Part shown: positions 17,690 through 25,937 of the stretch, piece after piece | Layout: every line of letters starts with the position of its first letter | Position numbering within the stretch: the first letter of the stretch is position 1 | NCBI GenBank assembly: GCA_009787995.1 | Contig: WQSH01000002.1 | Span: 1-55,315, forward strand | Origin: Oscillospiraceae bacterium | GTDB lineage: Bacteria; Bacillota; Clostridia; Oscillospirales; Oscillospiraceae | Reading direction: 5' to 3' | Length of the DNA: 55,315 nucleotides | Translations under genes and position numbers: made by a program | Notes under the pieces: model-generated | Databases searched by the model: none | Seen by the model: the letters and a program-made list of their open reading frames with translations, nothing else | Told to the model about the DNA's origin: nothing

Positions 17690-19387
17690 TTGGTTGACCA
17701 TAAGCAAAATATGAATAACGAATTGCTCCCACTCCTACACGGCCTTATTCGTGATTGGGAGCATGAAGTCGTTGAATTCAAGCAGGCGACGAACAGTTAC
17801 AGCCAGCACGATATTGGAAAGTATTTCTCAGCTATCAGCAATGAGGCGAGCTTGAGAGGCATACAGTATGGTTGGCTCATATTTGGCGTTAATAATAAGA
17901 CGAGAGAAATCGTAAGCACGGACTACCGAGATACACAGGGGTTGGAAACGCTGAAACATGAGATTGCCAACAACTCAACCGGCGGAATAACATTCATAGA
18001 TATTTTTGAGGTTTACGATGGCAACGAGCGTGTTGTCATGTTCAAAATTCCTGCTGCCGTCACTGCGATGCCGACTGCTTGGAAAGGGCATTGGTATGGG
18101 CGTGATGGAGAGTCGCTTGTGGCATTGTCGCAGGAAGAACTTGAGCGTCTGCGCGGACAGGCGCAGTATGACTGGTCTGCACAAATAATTGATGGTTCAA
18201 GCATCGGCTATTTAGATAAGGATGCTATCCGCATTGCGCGAGAGAATTACAAGGACAAGCATAACCGCAAACATATCAGTGAAGAAATCGACCATATGGG
18301 CGATGAGGACTTTCTGACAAAACTGAAGCTTGTGGTAAACGGCAAGCTGACAAATGCCGCAATGGTTCTTCTCGGCAATCCCGACCATGATAACATTATC
18401 AGGACTCCTGTCAGAATAATGTGGCGGCTTTTTGGTTCTGATACTATGGTCAAGGATTATATGGAGTTTTGTGTGCCGTTTATCACAGTTGTCGATCAGG
18501 TTTATTCAAAAATTCGCAATTTGACCTACCGTTACTTGCCGGACAGAACGACCCTTTTTCCCACGGTGACGACCCAATACAGCGAGGATTTACTCAAAGA
18601 ACTTCTCAATAATTGCATCGCACACCAGACATACAATACCGGCGGAAGGATTTACTTTGACGAATTCGAGGATATGGCAGTTATTTCCAATCCTGGCAGT
18701 TTTATACCGGGCAATGTCCGCGATGTTTTGAAGCCTGGATACACGGCACCGTACTATCGCAACCAATTATTAGCCGAAGCGATGATGATGCTAGATATGA
18801 TTGACACGGTACAGATGGGGATTCGCAAGATTTACAATATTCAGCGCAGTCGCTATTTTCCCATGCCGGATTATGATTTCTCAACACCTAAAAAAGTGGC
18901 TGTTAAGGTTTATGGGAAGCTGCTGGATAAGAGTTATACGCGCCTGTTGTTTGACCGAGGTGACCTCGACCTTGATGCAGTCTATCTTCTTGACCGTGTT
19001 CAGAAGAAATTGCCACTTGAGAAGGAGCAATATAAATTGCTCAAGCAACTCGGCGTGATTGAGGGGAAAGCGCCGAATGTCTATATCTCTTTAGATGTGG
19101 CGGAAATTATTGACAAACGTGCGGAGTATACCAAAAACAAGGCGATGGATGACCAGTATTATAAAGATTTGATATTAAATTATTTACAACAGTTCGGGAG
19201 TGGGACAAAGGATGATTTTTTAAAGTTGTTAAGCGATAAGTTTTCAGATGTGCTTGATGATAAGCAAAAAGAAAACAAGGTTAGATCTCTTCTCAGGGCT
19301 TTGCACAGAAGTGAGGCTATTGAGCGCACAACAGAAAACAGACGCAGTGGGGCATGGCGATTAACACAGCCAAGCGATATAATATGA
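17690..19387 (+). CDS. AlbA_2 (Schlafen-like) domain ATP-binding protein / putative transcriptional regulator
   Basis: EHEVVEFKQATNSYSQHDIGKYFSAISNEASLRGIQYGWLIFGVNNKTREIVSTDYRD...; LLKELLNNCIAHQTYNTGGRIYFDEFEDMAVISNPGSF HATPase-like region; C-terminal winged-helix-like region. Confidence 0.8.
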   Translation: MVDHKQNMNNELLPLLHGLIRDWEHEVVEFKQATNSYSQHDIGKYFSAISNEASLRGIQYGWLIFGVNNKTREIVSTDYRDTQGLETLKHEIANNSTGGITFIDIFEVYDGNERVVMFKIPAAVTAMPTAWKGHWYGRDGESLVALSQEELERLRGQAQYDWSAQIIDGSSIGYLDKDAIRIARENYKDKHNRKHISEEIDHMGDEDFLTKLKLVVNGKLTNAAMVLLGNPDHDNIIRTPVRIMWRLFGSDTMVKDYMEFCVPFITVVDQVYSKIRNLTYRYLPDRTTLFPTVTTQYSEDLLKELLNNCIAHQTYNTGGRIYFDEFEDMAVISNPGSFIPGNVRDVLKPGYTAPYYRNQLLAEAMMMLDMIDTVQMGIRKIYNIQRSRYFPMPDYDFSTPKKVAVKVYGKLLDKSYTRLLFDRGDLDLDAVYLLDRVQKKLPLEKEQYKLLKQLGVIEGKAPNVYISLDVAEIIDKRAEYTKNKAMDDQYYKDLILNYLQQFGSGTKDDFLKLLSDKFSDVLDDKQKENKVRSLLRALHRSEAIERTTENRRSGAWRLTQPSDII

Positions 19388-19619
19388 GCTGTGCTAATAA
19401 AAAGTCGAATAATTAGCTAATCCTCGGTGTTGTCGAAAATGAAAAAGCCTTTAATTGCAACGAGTTGGGGTAGGCCGTGTGATTAGCACAGAAGATTAAC
19501 ACAGTGATATTTAGACAATAGCTGTGTTAGTTATGATGGGTATTCATATGCTAACGCTCTAGCGATATCGTCACCACAAACCCATAAGCCAAAATTCTAA
19601 CTGGGTTCGTATTTGGGTG

Positions 19620-19633
19620 CCTCAGCTCCACCA
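19620..19633. repeat. attR core direct repeat
   Basis: CCTCAGCTCCACCA identical to the ssrA 3' end. Confidence 0.85.
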
Positions 19634-19644
19634 CAAATTGGCTG

Positions 19645-19670
19645 AAAACCGTTGCGCCGCAACAGTTTTT
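19645..19670 (+). terminator. displaced native ssrA terminator (candidate)
   Basis: AAAAC-c-GTTGC-gcc-GCAAC-a-GTTTTT just beyond attR. Confidence 0.6.
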
Positions 19671-19679
19671 GGCGTTTTT

Positions 19680-19862
19680 GGAGTCCGTTTGGTATTACCA
19701 TTGCTGCCCGAAGCGGAGCAGTATGTGTTGGGGTTGAAGCCTGGCGAGATTATACGAAAAATGCACTCCAATTCTGCGCCAAGTACACAGGAAGAATGGT
19801 CGGCTCGATTTAATAAGAAAACAGATTACAAGATTCAAAATACCGTGAATGTGGATTGCTGA
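19680..19862 (+). pseudogene. fragment resembling APH-family aminoglycoside/antibiotic phosphotransferase
   Basis: LPLLPEAEQYVLGLKPGEIIRKMHSNSAPSTQEEWSARFNKKTDYKIQ resembles the internal segment before the APH catalytic loop; catalytic motifs absent. Confidence 0.4.
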
Positions 19863-19880
19863 GTGATGGGGGGAATCCGA

Positions 19881-20570
19881 ATGAAATATGACTGTTTAAT
19901 TGTGGACGATGAGGTGATGTTGTCCGAAAATACACGGGAGTATTTTGAAATGTTCAATATAAAAACCGCTTGGGTTGCTGACGAAAAATCCTGTTTAGCA
20001 TTTTTCCGCGATAACGATACGGATTTAATTTTGTTAGATATTAACTTGGGGGATTCTTCGGGGTTTGATTTGTGTAGGCATTTAAGAAAAACCACCAGCG
20101 TACCTATTTTGTTTATCAGTGCGAGAACAAGTGATGATGATATGGTACTGGCTCTCAATATCGGCGGTGATGACTATATCAAAAAGCCGTACTCTCTCAC
20201 CGTGCTACTTGCCAAAGTGAAAGCTGTGTTGAAACGCTACAAAAGCCCTGTGTCTGTCGATGGTGTTTTTGCCGATGGCGATTTGCGAATTGATTTTGTT
20301 GGCAAGGGTGTTTACATCGGGAAGCAAAAAATAGAGTTAAAGGCGATGGAGTACAAACTGCTCTCTTACCTTATAAAAAACAAAAACCGTGTTATTCCAA
20401 AAGATGAACTTTTTAGAAACGTGTGGGAAGATGCTGTCGTAGAGGATAATACTTTGAATGTCCACATACGCCGTTTGCGCGAGAAAGTTGAAAAAGACCC
20501 TAAAGAACCACGCTACATTAAGACGGAACGAGGGGTCGGCTATACTTTTCAGGTGGGGGCGAATACATGA
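19881..20570 (+). CDS. OmpR/PhoB-family response regulator
   Basis: MKYDCLIVDDEVMLSENTREYFE...DTDLILLDINLGDSSGFDLC...; C-terminal winged helix NTLNVHIRRLREKVEKDPKEPRYIKTERGVGYTF. Confidence 0.95.
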   Translation: MKYDCLIVDDEVMLSENTREYFEMFNIKTAWVADEKSCLAFFRDNDTDLILLDINLGDSSGFDLCRHLRKTTSVPILFISARTSDDDMVLALNIGGDDYIKKPYSLTVLLAKVKAVLKRYKSPVSVDGVFADGDLRIDFVGKGVYIGKQKIELKAMEYKLLSYLIKNKNRVIPKDELFRNVWEDAVVEDNTLNVHIRRLREKVEKDPKEPRYIKTERGVGYTFQVGANT

Positions 20571-21694
20571 AGAAACCTATTGCCGCCATTATTTTCATAA
20601 CCGCTGCAAGCATTGTCATTATTTCATTGTCATTTAGGGATGAGGTGCAGCCACCTGACGCAATTTTCATTAACGACGCTGTGCAGACCGCAATACAAAG
20701 CGGCACTGTATCGGAATCTGTAAACTTATTAACCGATAGGCTCACGCAAGCATTTTCAGCTATGGACGCAGCACGAAACAGCCGAGAAGATACTTTGCAA
20801 ATTCAGTTGATTGTTTTTGTATGCGTTCTCGCCCTGCTTGGTATAGGGGTATGCCTGTATTTTGAACGCACATTTTTCACGCCTTTTCGTAGATTACAAA
20901 AATTTGCGCATCGTATAGCAGCCGGAAATTTAGACATCCCGCTGGAAATGGATACGCATAATCTTTTTGGCGCGTTTACGGAAAGTTTTGATTTGATGCG
21001 GGTGGAATTGCGAACGGCAAGGGAAAATGAGTACAAGGCAAATTTGAGCAAAAAGGAATTGGTAGCTTCACTCAGCCATGATATAAAAACACCGATTGCA
21101 TCAATCATGTCGGCAATGGATATTATGCTTATAAAAGCCAAGGATGACAAAGAAAAGAAAATGGTTGAATCAGTCAACGCAAAGTTGGAACAGATAAATT
21201 CCTTGGTTACAAATATGTTTCACGCAACCCTCGAAGAATTGCAAGCATTGAAAGTTAAGCCCAGAGAAATGCAGAGTACGGAGGTTGCCACCTTAATAAA
21301 GGATTCTGACTACGAGGATAGAGTAACCCCCTTCGTGATACCCGACTGCATTGTTGTGGCCGATTCTTTACGGCTACAGCAAGTGTTTGACAATATTATC
21401 AGCAACTCATACAAGTATGCAAAAACAGCTGTTGTCATCAACGCCTACATTGATAGAAATTACCTTGTTGTGGAGGTACAGGATTTTGGGTGCGGCGTGT
21501 CAGAAGAAGAAATCCCATTACTGCGCAACAAGTTTTACCGAGGAAAGAACGCTGAAAAATCAGATGGCTATGGCTTAGGGCTTTATATCTCACATTATTT
21601 TGTTAATGAAATGGCAGGGAAACTGATTTGCAAAAATCGGAGCAATGGCTTCTCCGTTACGATTATGCTTATGTTGGCAGGGCAAAATATTTAA
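20567..21694 (+). CDS. sensor histidine kinase
   Basis: LVASLSHDIKTPIASIMSAMDIM; VFDNIISNSYKYA; YGLGLYISHYFV; ATGA overlap with response regulator. Confidence 0.95.
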   Translation: MKKPIAAIIFITAASIVIISLSFRDEVQPPDAIFINDAVQTAIQSGTVSESVNLLTDRLTQAFSAMDAARNSREDTLQIQLIVFVCVLALLGIGVCLYFERTFFTPFRRLQKFAHRIAAGNLDIPLEMDTHNLFGAFTESFDLMRVELRTARENEYKANLSKKELVASLSHDIKTPIASIMSAMDIMLIKAKDDKEKKMVESVNAKLEQINSLVTNMFHATLEELQALKVKPREMQSTEVATLIKDSDYEDRVTPFVIPDCIVVADSLRLQQVFDNIISNSYKYAKTAVVINAYIDRNYLVVEVQDFGCGVSEEEIPLLRNKFYRGKNAEKSDGYGLGLYISHYFVNEMAGKLICKNRSNGFSVTIMLMLAGQNI

Positions 21695-21738
21695 GGTTGG
21701 TTAAGGTGGATTTAAGGTTCTGTTAAAGTCAGTTAAGG
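21691..21738 (+). promoter_or_regulatory. phased direct-repeat array (candidate response-regulator binding sites)
   Basis: TTAAGG at 21691, 21701, 21712, TTAAAG at 21723, TTAAGG at 21733 (10-11 bp spacing), then TATAAT at 21750. Confidence 0.75.
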
Positions 21739-21749
21739 TTCGCACATTA

Positions 21750-21755
21750 TATAAT
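21750..21755 (+). promoter_or_regulatory. -10 element for ABC transporter operon
   Basis: TATAAT downstream of the repeat array. Confidence 0.65.
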
Positions 21756-21788
21756 AGGATTGTTCTTAAAGAACAGTCCTATTTTTTA
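21754..21788 (+). terminator. hairpin with T tract between kinase and ABC genes
   Basis: AATAGGAtTGTTCTT/AAGAACAgTCCTATT followed by TTTT. Confidence 0.7.
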
Positions 21789-21800
21789 AGGAGCGAGACA

Positions 21801-22559
21801 ATGAAGAAAACTATTTTATCAACAGTCAAGCTGTGCAAGACTTTTTCAAACGGCGGCCAACAACAGCACGTTTTGAAAAATCTTGATGTGGAAATTTACG
21901 CTGGCGATTTTACCGTTATCATGGGGCCTTCCGGCGCAGGGAAATCTACTTTGCTATACGCGCTTTCCGGCATGGATAAACCTACAATGGGTACAATCAA
22001 CTTTTCAGATAAGGACATAAGCGGCTTTTCCAATGACAAGCTGGCTGTGTTTCGTCGTGATAACTGCGGCTTTGTATTCCAACAAACCTATCTGCTGGAT
22101 AACATGAGCATCCTTGATAATATTTTTGCTTGCGGTCTGCTGGTGAGTAAAAACAGAAACGATATTGTGGCACGGGCGAAAGAAATATTGACGCGGTTTA
22201 ATCTTGACAAAGCCGTATGGCACAAGTTTCCGTCACAAGTATCGGGGGGAGAGGGACAACGTGCGGGGATTGCCCGCGCACTGATTAACAATCCCAAAAT
22301 TATATTTGCCGATGAGCCTACAGGCTCACTTAATTCAGCCAACGGAAAGGCTGTCTTGGATGCGTTGACAGCAGTAAACGGTCAAGGGCAAAGCATTGTG
22401 ATGGTAACACACGATATACAATCTGCGCAGCGTGGCAATCGTATACTGTATTTTCGTGACGGCGTGATTTTTGGGGAATGTTTGCTGGGTGAATACAAAA
22501 GTGATGATACCGACCGAGCCGGTCGGCTAAAAAACTTTCTGTCTGAAATGGGGTGGTAG
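21801..22559 (+). CDS. ABC transporter ATP-binding protein (LolD/MacB type)
   Basis: MGPSGAGKSTLLYALSGMDKP; VSGGEGQRAGIARALINNPKIIFADEPTGSLNS. Confidence 0.96.
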   Translation: MKKTILSTVKLCKTFSNGGQQQHVLKNLDVEIYAGDFTVIMGPSGAGKSTLLYALSGMDKPTMGTINFSDKDISGFSNDKLAVFRRDNCGFVFQQTYLLDNMSILDNIFACGLLVSKNRNDIVARAKEILTRFNLDKAVWHKFPSQVSGGEGQRAGIARALINNPKIIFADEPTGSLNSANGKAVLDALTAVNGQGQSIVMVTHDIQSAQRGNRILYFRDGVIFGECLLGEYKSDDTDRAGRLKNFLSEMGW

Positions 22560-22560
22560 C

Positions 22561-24906
22561 ATGAGAACAATATGGATGCTTGCCGTAGCAAATTTGCGTA
22601 AAAATAAAAGCCAAACCTTTAGCATAGGGGTGCTTATACTTATATCCATCATGCTTTTGAACATTGCGCTGACGATGTTTAGCATAACGAACTTCTTTGA
22701 CCAACGTGCAGAAGAACTAAATGCACCCCATTGGGTATCTTGGGTACCGCCGGAATACGCCGCAGAGCGGTACGCCTTTGTTCGAGATTTTCCAACCGTA
22801 GTAGAAGCGGAATATGGATGGGTCTTGTTTAGCACCGGGCATATTGAAATACAGGGCGAGGGGCGTTCGGGCGCATTTATCATTGCCCCGTATACCGAAG
22901 CCCAACGAATGAATCCGCCATATTTGATTGGCGAAAGTCTACCCATGGTGGGCGATGCCATGTATGTGCCGCACTTCATGACGCTGGATAGTGATATTGC
23001 CATCGGGGATGAAATAATCATAGATTTTGGCGGCGAGGAACTTCCTTTTACGTTGGCTGGGGCAACAGAAGAAATCATGTTTGGTGCGTTAATGTATACG
23101 CAATGGCGCATTTATGTATCTGAATCACGGTTTGATGCGTTGCGCAACCAATTCCCCGACAGCGAAATCGTCTTGGTTTCGGCACGCTTGGAAGAGGCAG
23201 ATGAAACATTTGGCCTGTCTACGGCTTATTGGGAAGAATTTATGACAGAGGGGGCTTCCATCCAGCTTACATCGCGTTTTCGTATGCGAGAAGCACGTAC
23301 CTCGGGGGTATTGCTTCCGGCGATGTTGGTGGCTGTATTTTCGCTAATTATGCTCATTGTTGGCGTTATTGTTATACGCTTCCGCATCATAAACGGCATT
23401 GACGAAGGCATGGTAAACATGGGCGTGCAAAAGGCAATGGGCTACCGCAATAAGGAAATCATACTTTCGCTTATTCTGCAATTCGGGCTTATTACGGTCG
23501 TTGGCGGTGTAATAGGCGTATTGGCTTCCCATGTTGCGATCCCCCTTGTATCGGGTTTAATTGCTCCGTTATTCGGCTTAATTTGGCGACCCGCTTTTAA
23601 TATGCCGCTAAAGATGATTACCCTAGTGGCGGCACTGTTGGCAGTAGCCATATGTAGTTTGATCACCGCTTTGCGTATAAGAAAATTGCACCCACTAACC
23701 GCACTGCGGGGCGGCATATCCACCCATAGTTTTAAGCGGAACCCTTTTGCGCTGGATAAGTCGCGCGGTTCGCTTGTGCTATTACTTGCGCTTAAAAACC
23801 TGCTTATGAATAAAAAACAAGCACTGATGGTGAGCCTGATTATCTTTGCCGTTGCTTTCGCAAGTGTGGGGAGTATTGCGGTATATTACAACATTATTGT
23901 AAACGATACAGCCTTTATGCGTGTGCAGATGGGTGATGTAGCCGATGTTTGGCTTGATATAAGTGACACAGATTATATCGCAGATGTCAGAGCAAGGGTA
24001 GCCGCTCGCCCCGAAGTGATAAGGGTTGAAATCGGCGATAGCTCCGGTGTTACGCCGTTGTCGGTTACTTCTATTATCGTGAATGGTTTAACGATTCGCG
24101 TCGCACCCATTGCCGATTTTACAAACATTGCGGATTATCCCCTTGTTGCGGGGCGTTTCCCGCACCATGACAACGAAATTGTAATAGGTGTAACTACCCT
24201 TGAAGCAATCGGCGTGCAGTTGGGTGATTGGGTGACGGTTACAGGACACGATGGCGAAACACAGGGCGTATTCATCGTGACGGGCAGCACACAGTCTACG
24301 AACCACGAAGGGATGATATATGCGGGTTCCCTCGCGCTTGTGGGTAATCCTATGCAACTCAGCACGTTAAGTGTGCGCCTTTTGGCTGATGCCGACCCGG
24401 ATGATTTTATTAAAAGTATTCTGGTTGAAGATGGAGATATTATTTCAGACGCAATCAATATACGGAGCATGATTGATGAAATGTTGGCACCGATGCGGAA
24501 CATTTTCCGTGTTATTGCCTTCGCTGTGCTTGCGACCGTAACAACCGTGGTAATCTTGGTGCTTTACATTGTGATAAAGACAACCTTACTCCGCAGGCGA
24601 CGCGAACTGGGCATACAAAAAGCAGTAGGGTTTACCACCCTTCAACTGATGAACCAAATCGCATTAGGGTTTATTCCAACAATATTACTCGGCGCGGTAT
24701 CGGGTGCGGTAATAGGGTATCTCCGCTTCAACGCAATTTTTGTTGTGATTCTTCGAGGCTCAGGCATTGTACAAGCAAATCTGCCCGTGCCTTTTGCATG
24801 GACAATCGGAATGTGTATCGCGCTTATCGCGCTATCCTACACCGTTTCAATGCTTGTTGCATGGAGGATACGCAAAATTTCTGCATATGCGCTTGTTACT
24901 GAATAA
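22561..24906 (+). CDS. FtsX/MacB-family ABC transporter permease
   Basis: 781 aa, two permease domains; RRRRELGIQKAVGFTTLQLMNQI. Confidence 0.94.
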   Translation: MRTIWMLAVANLRKNKSQTFSIGVLILISIMLLNIALTMFSITNFFDQRAEELNAPHWVSWVPPEYAAERYAFVRDFPTVVEAEYGWVLFSTGHIEIQGEGRSGAFIIAPYTEAQRMNPPYLIGESLPMVGDAMYVPHFMTLDSDIAIGDEIIIDFGGEELPFTLAGATEEIMFGALMYTQWRIYVSESRFDALRNQFPDSEIVLVSARLEEADETFGLSTAYWEEFMTEGASIQLTSRFRMREARTSGVLLPAMLVAVFSLIMLIVGVIVIRFRIINGIDEGMVNMGVQKAMGYRNKEIILSLILQFGLITVVGGVIGVLASHVAIPLVSGLIAPLFGLIWRPAFNMPLKMITLVAALLAVAICSLITALRIRKLHPLTALRGGISTHSFKRNPFALDKSRGSLVLLLALKNLLMNKKQALMVSLIIFAVAFASVGSIAVYYNIIVNDTAFMRVQMGDVADVWLDISDTDYIADVRARVAARPEVIRVEIGDSSGVTPLSVTSIIVNGLTIRVAPIADFTNIADYPLVAGRFPHHDNEIVIGVTTLEAIGVQLGDWVTVTGHDGETQGVFIVTGSTQSTNHEGMIYAGSLALVGNPMQLSTLSVRLLADADPDDFIKSILVEDGDIISDAINIRSMIDEMLAPMRNIFRVIAFAVLATVTTVVILVLYIVIKTTLLRRRRELGIQKAVGFTTLQLMNQIALGFIPTILLGAVSGAVIGYLRFNAIFVVILRGSGIVQANLPVPFAWTIGMCIALIALSYTVSMLVAWRIRKISAYALVTE

Positions 24907-24957
24907 GAGCTGATGTGGTGCTGACAATGAACGGTGAATATTTAAGAAATGGATCGG

Positions 24958-25677
24958 TTAATTCACCTGCTTTATCCACTGACTGACAGCATTTGTGTAG
25001 TCATTTTTGTTTAATCTTTCAGGGTGTCCAATGCAAAGGACATTTACAGGTGAGCCATCAATAATTCCAACACCCTCATTCCATTTCATACTTTTTTGCC
25101 CAACAGCTATTCTTGTAGCGATTTTTTGGGAATATTCATCAAATGCGTGTTCGGTGTAGTTGCCGTAATCAACTACCGTGTAAAAAATGACGGTATTTGG
25201 TTTTATTACTCTAATTTCCTCCTTTACAGCACCTAAATCTACAATGCAATGGTTTTTAGTCGTGCCGAGCGTCATGTCTATATCTTCTGAATTATTGCAT
25301 TGCACAATATTTGTCATGGCAATATTTTCGCAAGTTTCAACTCCAAATATATTTTTTGCGATTTGCCTTGTGTAAGCCCAAAAAGGCCAGCTTTTGCTTT
25401 CGGGATATTTCCCTGTTCCGTTGTACAAATCTCGTCCATTACACATTCCACCGCCATAGGTATCACCATAATCGCCCCTTGCTATTTTCCCTACTATCAA
25501 CAATTTTATATTTTGTATGTCAAAATTTTCGCCCACAAAAAATGCACCGGCGGGAAAACTAAGCCTTGAGTGTCCTGCGCTAATTACGTCCATGCGACAT
25601 TCTTCGCAGATTTCGCAAGTTCCAAAGCCTTTCGCTTCGTACATTTCGAGCAGTTTCTGTTCTTTATGAGTTTTCAT
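24958..25677 (-). CDS. uracil-DNA glycosylase-superfamily-like protein (tentative)
   Basis: CEICEECRMDV...KLLIVGKIARGDYGDTYGGG...IAMTNIVQCNN...VLCIGHPERLN. Confidence 0.4.
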   Translation of the reverse strand: MKTHKEQKLLEMYEAKGFGTCEICEECRMDVISAGHSRLSFPAGAFFVGENFDIQNIKLLIVGKIARGDYGDTYGGGMCNGRDLYNGTGKYPESKSWPFWAYTRQIAKNIFGVETCENIAMTNIVQCNNSEDIDMTLGTTKNHCIVDLGAVKEEIRVIKPNTVIFYTVVDYGNYTEHAFDEYSQKIATRIAVGQKSMKWNEGVGIIDGSPVNVLCIGHPERLNKNDYTNAVSQWIKQVN

Positions 25678-25853
25678 TTACTCCTCCACATATTCATGCT
25701 CGCCCTTCCTAATGTGGTCAAGTATGTAGACGCAAAATCCACGAAATTCGTTCCATTGCCTCATGGATTGTGAACCGCCCTAACCTGTGCCATTACGTCA
25801 TTTGTGTTTGTAACTGTGATACCTTGTGCGGTATTCAATCCCTGTACGTTCAT
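25674..25853 (-). pseudogene. small ORF with one in-frame TGA, coupled to downstream gene
   Basis: MNVQGLNTAQGITVTNTNDVMAQVRAVHNP[TGA]GNGTNFVDFASTYLTTLGRASMNMWRSK-stop; stop overlaps ATGA of the 25677 gene. Confidence 0.4.
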
Positions 25854-25937
25854 AGTTAAAAATTCCTTTTACTCCTGCGGATAATAAACAATAAACTTTA
25901 GCATTTGTTTGGAAAATACGGTCAAGACCCCAATGCA

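Larger units (their letters stand above)
7098..19633. mobile_element. integrated island at ssrA 3' end (degenerate integrative mobilizable element)
   Basis: Bounded by 14-bp direct repeats; terminal serine recombinase; MobC-like gene and RepA-like fragment; cargo genes. Confidence 0.85.
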
